Shown here piece after piece: positions 35,946-49,166 of a DNA stretch of 64,000 bases (position 1 is the first letter of the stretch; each line of letters opens with the position of its first letter). The notes beneath the pieces were generated by a model. That model had not been told where the DNA came from, searched no databases, and saw only the letters and a list, made by a program, of their open reading frames with translations. The DNA is from Chrysomallon squamiferum (lineage: Eukaryota; Mollusca; Gastropoda; Neomphalida; Peltospiridae), in contig CM022674.1 in NCBI GenBank assembly GCA_012295275.1, positions 7,277,436-7,341,435 on the forward strand, written 5' to 3'. The position numbers and the translations under genes are program-made.

Positions 35946-38900
35946 TCAGGTGTAATATATGTGAATTCTAGTCTGGATTCCAATGCTGCCTTTCTTGAAC
36001 AGTGGTCTGAAAGTTCCTGCAATGACAACATAAATAAATAAAGTAAAATTATTCAGAATAGAAAACAACAGAGTGTGGCATAGCATGCATAGCAAAAATA
36101 CAGTAAAGTATAGTACAGCTCATTATATAATAACACAGTACAGCTCATTATATAATAACACAGTACAGTTCTGTTCTGCTTAGCACAGTACAGGATAGTA
36201 AGTACTGTTCAGTATGATTCAGTACAGGATAATAAGTACAGTTCACTATGGTACAGTACAGGATAGAAACCACAGTTCGGTATGGTACAGTACAATATGG
36301 TAAGTTTAGTTCAGTATGGTTCAGCAGAGGATAGTAAGCACTGTTCAGTATGATTCAGTACAGGATAATAACTACAGTTCAGTATGGTCCAGTACAGTGC
36401 AATAGTAAAGTGATTTTAATTCCTAATTTAAACAGTAAAAAAGTGATGCATATAAAACCCCACACACAAAAAACAAATTTTAAGTCACTGAAAAATTACA
36501 GTTTGTAACAGTGCTTATACAATTTGTAGGCCGAGTCTATTTTGAGATGGCACTGTAATCAGTAGCTTCGCCCACATGCCTGAAGCTACAGAATTTGGAC
36601 AAACACAGTGCCTGTTTCAACAATAATGAATTAGTATTGATCAATGTTTTTCAAATCTGTTTGTTTTTGAGTTTTTTTTTTGTTAAATAGTGGCAGATCT
36701 TCTGTTTTTGCTGTTATTGAATTAAATTTTAATTAATTTTTTTTTTTTTTTTTTTATTTATTTATTTATTTATTTATTCATTTTTTCACTTTTTTTTATT
36801 TATTTATTTATTTTACCTTTCATTTTCACATAAGAGGCCACTCCAGAATGGGCAATAAAATGTCTGTAATCATGAGACAAAAGACAATTAATTAGAGACA
36901 TAGGTATGATATGTAGAATTTTTGAAACATAAACATAAAAGAGTTTTCTTAGATTTTACTTGCTATGATTTTATTGCAAACAAAAGTTACCTATCATCTG
37001 ACAATTGTTGGTATTTTCTCTGCTATAGCTTAAATAAAAAATAATATAAACCAAGTTTTAAAATTCAATTACTGACATTAACAAAGTGATTAATCTATTT
37101 TAGATTCAGCATTTGAGGAAAATTTCTTGGTATTTACAGAATATGCTGTACTCATGTTCTGTATAGTTATGCTTATGATCCTGAAATCGAGTTTAATTTG
37201 CTGTTGATTGTGAGAATTTTGCAAACAAAATAATCATTTATGTCTTAGAGCTCCAGGAATACAATTTCCAATAAGTTTAACAAATGCAGTCATGTTTCAC
37301 TTTTGGAACTGACTTGTTTGTCTGAAAATTGACCACCTGATAGCTCAATCTATATTTAGCAATGAAAATCATAATAATAATAATAATAATAATAATAAAA
37401 TAATAATAATAATAATAATATTAAAAAGATTATAAAATGATAATTTTGAAAATTAATTAATAAATTTTTTATATACTCACTTATTACTGATTTGATTGGT
37501 GACTATCAGAGTGTAATGTGGGAAACTGGATATTACGAATGTTATTAATATCTGTATCTAATTCTGGTGGTATGAATACTGGTTGGGTGATCATATCATC
37601 GGTTGGAGTTGGCAGTGGTTCAGCCCTATCCTCCTGAGATGCTGTGGAATTCTGGGATAATATTGCTAAGGTGTAAATAAAATATAAAAAGATGAGATAA
37701 GAAAGCGATAAAATTAAACTTAACTGAAGAAAGTATTATCTATATAAAGAGGCCCAAAATACTTAATTCTCTATTTCTGTCTTTCTTTCACTCCCTTCTT
37801 TCTAGCCATTAATTGTTAAATATATAATTTTACTGTCAGTTTCATGTAGTTATTCTTTCTTTCATGCACTCCATCTTGTTTGTTAATTCACTCTTTACAA
37901 ACTCTGAATTTCTTATACATTAACATCACACAGACACACTCAAAACAGATCACACAGTTATGTATGCAGTAAAACCACATAGACATGTGCAGCTGGTATG
38001 TGTATCAGAATGATAAAAACTGAGATCTTCCTTCAGTGACCTTTGTTCGAATGGTCTTACCGTATCAGTGAAGTACAATTCATAAAAATCATGACAGTTA
38101 CCTCTAAAGAAGATTAAATTATTTTACTGGCTTTATAAAATAAAAGAAAATGGTTTTAACAAGTGAATTAAAAAAAGAAAAAAAAAAAAATATATATATA
38201 ATTATAAGAAAGATAATTAATATATAAAAGGTGGGTCAACAGCAACAACTGCAACAAAAAAAAAAATAATAATAATAATTGTGGGAAGTACCAAAACAGA
38301 TCATCAAATTTTTATTGAAACACATTACAACACACACCAAAAAGATCACACATCATGAAAAAAAAAAAGATATTTATTATTATTAAAATAAACAAAACAT
38401 CATATCCAAACTCAACTTACGTCGCACTACCCCAACTGGTTTATCTGTATCGTCTCCAGAAATAGCTCTCTGAGGCAGAGGTTTTCCATTAGCAGTCTTC
38501 TTCTGATCTGTATGTGTATTACTATTGGTTTCATTTCTAGTGTTATAATTAGCTCCACCATTACAGGCTCCATTCTGATTATCATGGCCTATTCCAGAAT
38601 CGTTATTGTTTGATGAAATTGGGCATTTCCGCTCAGTTTCATCAGGATCTATGATGTCAGAGATGTGATTTTTTTGAGGTTTGGCAATCATTTGTTTCTT
38701 TTTGGAACTATTTTGGCATTCATCATATGATTTTGGAGGTTCAGTATCTTCAGAACTTTGAGTTACAACCTCTTTTTGTGAAGTTTCATCAGAACTTTCA
38801 CTCATTACATTGTTTTGTGAAGTGTTGTCAGGACTTTGAGCCATGGCTTGATTTTGAGAAGTGTCATCAGAACTTTGAGCACCAACCTGTTTTCGTGAAG

Positions 38901-41129
38901 TGTTGTCAGGACTTTGAGCCATGGCTTGATTTTGTGAAATGTCATCAGAACTTTGAGCACCAACCTGTTTTTGTGAAGTGTTGTCAGGACTTTGAGCCAT
39001 GGCTTGATTTTGTGAAATGTCGTCAGAACTGTGAGCATGAACCTGTTTTCGTGAAGTGCTGGGAGAACTCTGAGTAACAACTTCTTTTTGTGAAGTGTTT
39101 TCACGATTTTGAGCCACAACTTCTTTTTGTGAAGTGTTTTCATTACTTTGAGCCATGACATGTTTTCGTGAAGTGTTTTCCTGATTATGAGCCACGACTT
39201 CTTTTTGAGAAGTGTTTTCGTGACTTTGAGTCATGACAGGTTTTTGTGAAGTGTTTTCATGATTTTGAGCCACAACTTCTTTTTGTGAAGTGTTTTCGTT
39301 ACTTTGAGCCATGACATGTTTTTGTGAAGTGTTTCCACGATTTTGAGCCACGACTTCTTTTTGAGAGGTGTTTTCGTTACTTTGAGTCATGACTTGTTTT
39401 TGTGAAGTGTTTCCACGATTTTGAGTGGTGACTTGTTTTTGTGAAGACACTGAACTTCTAACAACTGCTGAATCAAATTCTGTATTATTTACACTGCTGC
39501 CTGATTCAGCTGCTGGTGAATTCAGCAAGAGATCGGTCTCCCCTAATCCTATTGGAACAGATACGTGACCGTTGCCAAGGCTGGTGTCAGCAGTTGTTGG
39601 ACCCCCATTGGAGATGTTAAGAGATGCGCGTTCAATAAATGGAAAACTTTCTGTGTTGTCATTGCTGGTGTTATTGCTCTTATTTCTCAGGTACATTTCT
39701 GACAAATATAAATAATATGATTATACTGAATTATTTGAACAGAATGGGTAACGGTGACAAATTTGAGTAGAAAAAAAAAAAAAAATAACAAACCAAATAA
39801 TGTGAGTAACATAACATTCTTTCCGCCGAGATTAAAAACAAATTAATGAATGACACATATTTTTTAATAACAGTTATTATTTGTTTTTCTATGATGATGT
39901 TACAAGAGAGGAAACATGCTGATTAAACCTGCTTAGCAGTAAATGGTATTTCATCTGCACCTTCCTGCAGAATACATTTGATAATGTATCATGAGACACT
40001 GTTGGTAAAATAGAAATATTCCAAAATCAAAAAAGTGAAAAATAAATTTTAAAAAATGGAAACAGTTTACCTTTAATTTTCCTTCTCTTCACAAAGGCAA
40101 CAACTGCAATGATAACAGCCACACTAGAAAAAATAAACATTGAATTAGTAATGAATGTGTGTGAGTCAGTGTTTGTGCCTAAACCATAAGTCGAATGTTT
40201 ACTGTGCCAGGTGTTGTTAATTTGTCACTGTTTGCTGTTCATTTTGTACTATAACTTTTAAAATGAATCCCAATTTCTCTAGCATTATATTTTTAATAGT
40301 CTTTGTATTGTTGTCATTGCTGTTATGTTATTATTATTATTTTTAATATCGTTATTACTGTATTAACCACTTTTATTATTTTATTACTATGATTATTTAT
40401 TATTATTATTATCATCAGTGTTACTGCTGTAGTTAGTCACAGTCACACAGATACACACACACACACTCACACACAAACACCCTACGTATAACCCATTAAT
40501 TTTGTTTTACAACTTAAGAAAAGAACGTAATTAACTTTGCTGGGAAAAAAATAAAAAATAAAAAATACTGTTCAACCTCCTCCAAAAATGATTTAAAAAA
40601 CCAGAAGAAAAGTATTAAAAAAAGAGAAATGAATCAGGTAAAAAACATCCAAGATAAAATATTTAATCAATTAATATATAAGATATTTACCATGAAACAC
40701 CACCTCCAAACCAGCCAGCTAATGCGTTTTTTCCTTTTTCCTTACTTTCACCTGTGGTATTAACAAAACAGAGCTAATTACCAATTTTGACTCATTAATA
40801 TGTCCTCATTTTAATTCATATTAATTTTTATGATGATGATGATACTGATGATAAAAGTAATAGTAATAATAATAATAATAATAATTGTAATGATGATGAC
40901 GATGATTAAAAATAGTTACAATAATAATAAGAGTAATAATAATAATAATAAGAGTGATAATAATAAATAATAATCATTGTAGAAAAAAGTAACTAGCTAA
41001 AATAGCAATAATGATATTACATCACAATAAAAAAATAATAAATAATATCAACTATAATAATAATAACAATATAACAATAACAACAGAACAAAGATAATAA
41101 AAGTAACTACTTTAATATCAACAATACCA

Positions 41130-41165
<36 letters not shown>

Positions 41166-44100
41166 GCATAACATCAATACAAAGATTAAGACTAATAAAA
41201 ATAACTACAATAATAACAATAGCAACAATACTGATAATGATAATGATGATGATCATAATGATGATAACAACAACAACAACAATAGTAAAAACAACAACAG
41301 CAGCAGTAACAGTAACAAAACAGTCACCTTGTTTTGGTGTAGTTTTAACTGTATGAGTTGATGATGGAGTTCCCCCTGCACGAGTTGGTAACGGAGTCTC
41401 CTCCCCTGAATGAGTTACTTCACCATCATCACCACCGTCGCAGACAGCATTGGTAGATGTAGTACACGGAGTTTTCATCTTTAATCCAAGTTTTGTACAG
41501 CTGAATAAATATTAACGTAACTGTTGAGGTATATAAATGAAAATCTTAAGTCTTGTCACAGTAAACAAAGTAAATTTCCCACAGGATGGAAAAACATAAA
41601 GAAAGAAAGAAAGAAAGAGAAGAGAGAGAGAGAGAGATAGATAGAGAGGAAGGACAGGAGGGAGAAAGAGTCTGAGAAAAAGAGAGAGAGCTAGAGAGAG
41701 AAAAAGAGAGATATTAAAAATTCAGTATAAAAATGTGTTTCTTGCTTTTGTTGTTGTCGGCAGAGGCCATAGGCTGATGTGTCGTTTTTGAAAAAGCCAG
41801 GAGGACAGTCGACACACTTTCCGTTCACTGGTTGTCTTCCTTTACCACAGGTCTCCTTCAGAGGCTGACACTGGGCACCAATGCTCTGTTCTAGACCTGG
41901 AGGTGGAGAATTCTCTGGTGGAATTGAATAGAGGCCATTTTCTCTGTTACACTCACACTTCTTTGTAGTAATGGCAGTCATTTCTACAACAAATATAATT
42001 TAAGATGAAGAAAGTGCATGTCTATATGTGTGTATAAAGTCATACTAACACACATATATTTTTGGGGGTCAAACTTTGTAAATAATGGTTTTTAAATGTT
42101 AAAAAACTACAAAAAACACTCCATTTATTTAACAAAATATTTTGCTTACCTGGAATCTTTGCACATGCTGGTTCTTTGTAACATGTTTTTGGACGGAATG
42201 AGTCACTTTTGTAAGACAGTGTTGTTCCTGCAGAACAATTAACACACAGATCTTGTGTTCCGTTCACAGAACAGCTCTGAACAAAGTGATCTGAAAACAT
42301 ACAGAATAAACATAAACAATGAACATTTTAATTCTTCCCTGTATAATAACAAGTCCTTAAAGTTATAAAGATATTTCTTCAATTTCAAACTAAAGTTTTA
42401 AATTTGTATTATATGTGTGTTCTTGTGTGGGCACACGAACATATTCGATTGAATGTATTCAATTCAAATTCTTTCTAAATTTACATAAATCTTTTAATAA
42501 ACATAAGTATGCACCAGTGTACAAATATTTTGATTGTTGTTGCAGAAAATGTAAATATTTCAGTGTAAACTCCTAAACAGCTTCAAGATTTTTGTCATCA
42601 TTTTTCAAAGTTGTCAGCTAGGTGTTTTTTTTCATTCTTTATGATTACAAATATCATCAGTTCTTGAATCTTTTTAATGTATGGCTTGTTTCCTTTTATT
42701 TTTACTACAGAATAGTTAAAAAAATGTAAAACAATTTAATTATTTTTAGTTATATTAATAAAAATAATGATAATAATAATAATAATAATAATGGTATAAT
42801 AAAAAAATATAACAATAACAACAATAATAATAATTCATAGTGATAATGATGATAAAGATAATTGAGGTGATGATGATGATAATAAGGTAATGCTGGACTG
42901 ATGTTCATAATGAGACATTAATTTAACATTTTAGTTTTAAAATATAAAATAATAAATTTTATAGACTGGTCAGGCCGGTATTGTCAAAAAATCCACAGTT
43001 TTATATGTTCATATCAAACAATCCGAAAAGAATATATTGGTATTTGTACCATTCAGTTCATCTCTCACAATATATCTAAGTCATATATTTCAACCATATG
43101 TTTGATTTTTTTTCTCTTTCGGATAAGGGATCATAATCTGTATGGACATTCAAACCAACCATGATCACAATAGACAGGAATGCAGCAGGTTGTCTCCTCT
43201 GTTGTTTTATCTAAATGCAGAAGTTGGCCTGGTGGACAGGGATGTTTGTTTGTCTTTTCTTCTGATCCAGTTCCCTGAAAAACACGGATCACAATAACAC
43301 AGTATAACAATATTTAAACTAGTGTAAAAAATATAAATAAACTACATTTTTTTAATTTTGAAATAATCTATGCAATTAGATAATACTGTATGTTGTCCTT
43401 AGTTGTGTTTCAGGTTATCTTGTTGGGAAAGTCAGGCAATATGTTAATTCCTAATATTACACATTGCCTAACAACACACACACACACACACAATTACACA
43501 CAATTACTTTCATATGTATATTTATGCCAGGGTTAATACAGATCAAATAAAAGTGTTGAAATTGAAAATTATGTATTCACAGAACTTTGATAAACCAGAC
43601 AGGAGACACTGACTGGAAAGGTGATTATAATTAATGGTATGTAAACAAATACTGGTCAGTGAACAATTGACTCCTGATTTATAAAGTCTTAGTTTCTGTA
43701 TTTACATAATCACACACTTTATCTACACTTTAAGTACCAAATATTTGCTTGTCAGCCTTATTTATTTATTTATTATAATTATTTTTAATAATATAGAAAT
43801 CAAAACATGATTGTCATAATTGTTTATGTTAATGTTACATGAATTTATTTCAATGACATTTATTAGGAAATATTTTAACTTACTCAGTTATATAATGTAG
43901 TTTAGGGTTTAAACAGTATCTTTGTGTAGCCACATTATTAAGAATAAAATAATAATAATAAAAATTAAAAACACAGGAAAATGTACTAATAAAAATTAAA
44001 TATATACATGTACAAAATGCTTGAAATTTGTTACATACATATATATATACTTAATTTAAAAAGAAAATGAACTTTTAAAGGAATATTTATATCTAATTTT

Positions 44101-44262
44101 CTGTATACACAAAATCCGATGTAAGTACAACTATATATAACAACCAATTTTTTAATAAATTAGTCATTTTACACTTAAATATTTTAAAGCATTACGAAAA
44201 TTTATACTTACCATATTAAAAATTGTAAAAATTAAAATAAATTTTTTGAATGCCAATTCCAT
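35946..44262 (-). CDS. TNF receptor superfamily member with 13-residue-repeat cytoplasmic tail (11 exons)
   Basis: A spliced type I receptor of about 801 aa. Exons: 44212-44262, 43160-43274, 42150-42290, 41746-41983, 41328-41500, 40691-40751, 40071-40123, 38421-39698, 37488-37665, 36817-36863, 35946-36016; every phase joins. A signal peptide (exon 1, MELAFKKFILIFTIFNM) leads to cysteine-rich repeats of TNFR type (residues about 30-220). These include HPCPPGQ, TTCCIPVYCDH, CVNCSAGT, CVDCPPGFFKND, and NCTKLGL followed by TSTNAVCDG, the usual end of a CRD. A membrane span (about 249-271) precedes basic KRRK. The cytoplasmic part (about 530 aa) carries 18 repeats of 13 residues (361-594). No death domain is seen. 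ASQE in exon 9 fits the loose TRAF2-type (P/S/A/T)xQE motif. Such receptors bind TNF-family ligands and signal to NF-kappaB, JNK or cell death. The ligand and orthology are unknown. Confidence 0.87.
36070..36410. repeat. degenerate CAGTA-rich minisatellite in TNFR intron 10
   Basis: Repeated words CAGTACAG, GGATAGTAAG, TTCAGTATG and ATTATATAATAACA form an imperfect array about 340 bp long. It lies between TNFR exons 10 and 11 and is noncoding. Confidence 0.85.
37365..37422. repeat. (AAT)n microsatellite in TNFR intron 9
   Basis: About 18 AAT units, with one interruption, lie just downstream (on the minus strand) of exon 9. Confidence 0.95.
37480..37488 (-). other. two competing 5' splice sites around a stop codon (TNFR exon 9)
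   Basis: The minus strand reads AATCA, then GTAATAA, then GTGAGTAT. Using the first GT continues the frame through exons 10 and 11, adding 39 residues (Q, then HFIAHSGVAS... to the TGA at 35946). Using the stronger GTGAGT donor 7 nt later retains TAA and ends the protein at SNQ. Confidence 0.6.
38749..39450 (-). repeat. 18 tandem 39-nt coding repeats in TNFR exon 8
   Basis: Minus-strand coding minisatellite with consensus NTSQKEVVAQSxE (13 residues). Units alternate between two variants on the 5' side (EVVAQNR.. and HVMAQSN..) and two others on the 3' side (KQVGAQSSDD and NQAMAQSPDN). This indicates expansion as 78-nt dimers. The frame is maintained throughout, which argues that the tail is translated. 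Confidence 0.95.
40860..41300. repeat. mixed AAT/GATA/AAC simple-sequence region in TNFR intron 5
   Basis: Nearly continuous trinucleotide repeats, including (AAT)n at about 41130-41164 and (AAC)n at about 41266-41282, fill the intron between exons 5 and 6. Open frames here are repeat translations. Confidence 0.85.
41741..41745 (-). other. GC donor of a GC-AG intron in the TNFR gene
   Basis: Exon 4 ends ...CAACAACAAAA and is followed by GCAAG. No GT is available nearby. Joining to the acceptor at 41501-41503 gives CRQQQNCTKLGL in frame, which is the expected CRD spacing. Only a GC donor explains it. Confidence 0.75.
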
Positions 44263-44881
44263 ACTAGAAGTCTTTCAGTAGCTGTAATTTGTCATCTGTA
44301 TTACTACTGTTAGTGTACATCAGTTATCATCTCAGCATCTGAAAAATATGGTATTCCGCAAATCTGTCAGGGAACATTTACTTAAATCTTGAACACACAA
44401 GACACCCCCAAACGATTCTGACATCATCTGGCTTTATCTTGACTGATAAAAACCACAAAAAAAAGCCGAAAAGGCTAATGTAAGCTAAATGAAAGTCTTT
44501 AATCAACATGAAATGTACTGATTTAAGGTCAAACAAAAGTTCATTGCAACACAATCGGATAGAACATCTCTGAAATTCATCGTCAGTTTCTGTTTTTGAA
44601 ACCATTTAGAATTATTAGCGATATGAACTGCCATAATTTCTTTCGGTGCAAAGTGTTCTGTAAATAAAAATAGAATTAATGCTCATGTTAAAACGTGCAA
44701 CAAATATATTTTCAAGAACTTCCGTTTTACTAGACTGGTATTTAATTGCGTAACACCGAGACTTTTCCCTGTCATGGGCTAGTTTTGACTGACTCATACT
44801 GAAAAAGTCGTAGTCATAGATTACAGTTAATATAATTGTAAACATATATCGACCGTATTTGTAATGAACAACAAATATATC

Positions 44882-44916
<35 letters not shown>

Positions 44917-45021
44917 ACACACACACACACACATACAAATTAGTTTTATTACAAGAGAAAACAACAAAAATACAAATTATGGTAATAAAAAATAATTATA
45001 ATGCCAAAACAAAAAAGAAGA

Positions 45022-45076
<55 letters not shown>

Positions 45077-46646
45077 TCTTTTTATTTATTACGTCGTGTG
45101 TAAAAATAAATAAAGTAAAAAAGAAAGATCAAATGTTGTTGATTATTGTATATACTCGTCGTCTACAACAAAATAAATGATTGGCCATGAATTTAGGTTA
45201 TTCCCCTTTCCCTCTTTCTTATTCAATAATGAAATATATGATTATATTTACTTCCCGGGAAATATACGATCGAATTTTGAAAACTTTTCACATACATTGT
45301 GGGATGTTGCAATTGCTATTTACTTTAATATTTTCGTCATACGATATTATATACAGATAAAACTAACAAAATCAACAACAGTAAAAAAAAAAAAAAATAA
45401 TAAATAAAAACAAGAGAAAACAAAATCATCAACAAAACAAGATGAACCACTAATCGACAAAAAAATATTTATTAAAAAAAAAAAAAAACAACTAATAAAC
45501 GTTTTCGAAAAATAAGACATAAATGTGAAAATTATAGGACACCGTTTTTTTTTTTTTTTTTTTTTCGAAAGAATTGTTTAAATCAACATACTGATATTTA
45601 AAAATTGCTCTAAATGTTTAAAACAAACAATTTTTATTTATTTATTTTAATTTCTTTACATTATACATAAATTAAATAAAACAACAACCATAATTATGTC
45701 AGATAGCATTTATATATAAATGTCACACACACCCCCCAACATTTTTTTTTTTTTAAATAAGAAGAAGAAGAAAAGAAACAAGCTTTAAACAGAAAAGGGC
45801 ATATTTAGACAAAATCAGAAAATGAAATCAAACTGAATTATTTAGCATTTTTATTTAATCCAGGCAGAGCATTTATTATAACATTTTTATACAGTTCATT
45901 TATACACAAAAATTAACAGTGACATTCAAGCGACGTACATTATTGTCAGATTATTATTATTATTATTATTATTTTTGTATTATTGCATATTAATTAGGAG
46001 AATTTGGCGAGAATTTGTTTTAAGTAGCATAATGTCTTAAATTTCATGATTAGTTGTAATCTTGAATATATGTCTATCAATCAGTCAATAAATAAAAATA
46101 TAAATAGAAGTAAATAAATAAATAAATAATTGTAATAATAATGGTTATTATTATCCGGCGTCCTGAAATCCGGAAAGACCCGAAAACTGGAAGTTTTTCC
46201 CGACGCTATTTTTATAATTCGCGCCCGCGGGTGTTGTCATCACCTAGCAACAGCAGCAGCAGCAGCAGTATTAATGGTAGTAATACAGCATATATTCACA
46301 ACATTAGATCTCACTTTGACTTAGCAAAAACATACATGCTCATACATACACCAACACGCATCCAGAATAGAAAATGGGAAAGTTAACGTTTTAATTTAGT
46401 AAACTTGTATTTCATTTCGTAATTTGTTTATCAAAAGCAACACATAAACTTTTTAAATACGAAAATAAAAATTCACCCTTAATTTCACTTCTAGTTTCCG
46501 TATCCGGTCTTCGGTCGGTTTTCCCCCTCCTTTTTTTTTAATGATACATTTGTTAGATTATTTTGTGTAATTGTAACACAGACAACCCACCGATTATTAA
46601 TTTTCTTTGTTCATAAATGTTGATTAATTATACCTTTTTTTCCGTA

Positions 46647-46679
<33 letters not shown>

Positions 46680-47171
46680 TAATAATAATAATAATAATAT
46701 CGTATTAGCTACCGTCAGTTAAAATAAAATGTTTATTTTATTTATTTATATTCTCTCGTAAATTTTTAAGATTTATTATACTTAAGATTTTTGTTATTAT
46801 TATTATTATTTTTTTGTTGTTGTTGTTGGTGGTATTATTATTATGGTTGTTGTTGTTGCAGTTGCTATTGTTTAAATTATTATTATGTTAATGTTGTTGT
46901 TGTTCTTGCTGGTGTTGTTGTTATTGTTGCTGTTGCTCTTATTAGTATTATTTTTCATCTTTCTCTTCATTTTTATTTCTTCTGTATTAATAGTTTAAAA
47001 TTAGTTAATTTTATTAATAGACAAAAGATAAATAAAATACGTACCAGTAGTAGTAGTATAGTAATACAAAAATTGCCAGCAGGGTTTTAATAGCTGTTGT
47101 AGTTGACTTAGTAACATTAGGCGTACAACAGTAGCAACGAGGTTTGTCAGTTAACCAAGCAACACCTATTT
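44263..47171. other. 5' flank of the TNFR gene, repeats
   Basis: A CAG acceptor near 44283 on the minus strand suggests an upstream noncoding exon, which I could not place. The interval holds (TA)n at 44883-44912 with (CA)n to about 44934, (TTA)n at 45019-45075, a CpG-containing patch near 46150-46240, and (AAT)n at about 46650-46698. Confidence 0.45.
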
Positions 47172-47292
47172 GGGGAATCCCCCTCCTCTACATGTTAGGG
47201 AATTCCCCGTAACGAATTAGGTCAATTTATCGTTTTATCTTTGACGAAGGGTATCAGAACTTCGGATTTCACGGTATGAAGTTTATTTTGTC

Positions 47293-47323
<31 letters not shown>

Positions 47324-47345
47324 ATTTTGTACTTCGGGATTTCCC
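47172..47345. promoter_or_regulatory. cluster of three kappaB-type sites upstream of the TNFR gene
   Basis: GGGGAATCCCC (47172-47182), GGGAATTCCCC (47198-47208) and GGGATTTCCC (47336-47345) all fit the Rel/NF-kappaB consensus GGGRNWYYCC. They fall within 174 bp in an AT-rich landscape, about 2.9-3.1 kb upstream of the TNFR start codon. Spacing between the first two is about 26 bp. They may mark a Rel-responsive enhancer or distal promoter; the target gene is inferred from proximity. Confidence 0.5.
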
Positions 47346-49074
47346 AGGTGAAACTGTGGAGGAAGTTTTTTTATCGGTAGCAGGAAGAAGGAAATCACGA
47401 GAATTTGTCATGAGTTCAAAAAAAAAACAACAAAAAACAGTAATATCAGCCTCCTCCTTTTAAAAGGAAAGAAAACAGGTGAAATAAACAAACATAAAAA
47501 AAAAAAAAAAAAAACAGAACAAACAAACAATCAAATAAATAAATAATTTCCCCCTCAACTAATAAACAAACAAACCAACAAATAAATAACTGTAGGGTAA
47601 ACCCTCTAGTTAGCGGTTTTTTTTTTTTTTTCGAAGAAAATGAGCGTCTTGTGTTGCCATTAATTCGCAAATATTCTGAACTATTTTAGTATATAACAAA
47701 GCAATTTTAATATTGTATTTATATAAATGTTTGAAAGTTCATAATATTTAATTTAAATATTTAAAAAGTTATGCAATCATACAGAGGCAAGGTGGTGTTT
47801 GTTTATGGTTTGAGAACATGGGTTAATTAATATGCACCTCTATGTCATCTGGTGCCTGTGTTAAAGTGCTTTTTCAGGCTTAAAGTACGCCAAATAATTG
47901 TTCACTGAACCAGAAGATCGCTCAAAACAAAGCTTTACTGTGAAATAACAAAAATGAAAAAAATGACTGTTGCCGTTATTTTGTTCTGATTATTATTCTT
48001 CATAATTATTCTTCTTCTTGTTATTGTTGTTATTATTTTTATTATTATTAATGTTGCTGTTGTTGTTGTTGTGGAAAAAGTTTTTTTGAAGTTGGATGAT
48101 ACGTTTACAATAATAAGGTTGTTGGGGATACAGATAAATAACAATAATGGTGATACAACGATACACATTTATTACGAAAAATTTGAAATAGGAATTAAGT
48201 ACAATTAAAACGTCTGGCCTAGAGAAATAAATACTATAAAACAAAATAAAATATTACAACAGACTTTCACGAAAGATATATAAAAATTAATTAATCAAAT
48301 ATAGACATGTTATTTATTTATTTATTAAGTTCAGTTAACACAACTGGCCTGAAGAAATAAATAAAACAAAATAAAATATTACAACAGACTTTCGCGAAAG
48401 ATATGTAAAAAAACATATAAAAGTTAATTAATTAAATATATACACATTGTTTATTTATTGCGTATAATTTCTTGCTGAAAATAATAAATATGTTTAACAT
48501 CACATTTTAACAATAACAAGATTTTAGTGTAAAACGTAATGTTTTTGTCTAAGAATAATAAAAAACAAAGAAAGGAAAAAGAAAACAAAATAAAAATAAT
48601 AATTTAAAAAGTTCGCTGACAGCTGCTCTGAATACACTGTGTTATGAAGAGAAAACAAATTTATAAAAATTAACAACAAATAATATATATACTAGTGTGC
48701 ATTTATGTCAGTATTGGAAACTGAGTTTTTAATTTAAGAATATTTGAGCGAGAATTAAATTAAAAAATATTATAGTTGATACTAAATTAACGAATATTTG
48801 AGCTGGAATTAAATAAAAATAAGAAAGAAAGAATCGGAAACAAATTAACTACTTATAATTGAATGAATGAATAAATAATGAATAATGAAAAGAAAAATTA
48901 AATACATGTAGTTGTATTTGTGGTTTGTGTTTGTGCACTTTCATAAAAGTTAATAAAAAATAAAATAATGGTCCTACCAAAAAAGAAGAAGCAAAAATGT
49001 GAATATAAAATGTTTCATTTTAAGGAAAATTTTAATTTAATGTCTTCACCATACATTATTGAGAAATAAATGAA

Positions 49075-49118
<44 letters not shown>

Positions 49119-49127
49119 AAATGAAAA

Positions 49128-49166
<39 letters not shown>

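Noticed and set aside
38727-39161. Long alternative frames in the 13-residue repeat array
   Set aside because: Tandem repeats of 39 nt keep all frames open. Only the frame joined by correct splice phases to the membrane-spanning exons is credible.
38749-39450. Possible CRISPR-like array
   Set aside because: Units are contiguous 39-nt coding repeats without spacers, in a eukaryotic gene.
46141-46386. 81-codon plus-strand ORF in a CpG-containing patch
   Set aside because: It has a Ser run from (AGC)n and no homology. The patch may be regulatory but no specific signal was found.
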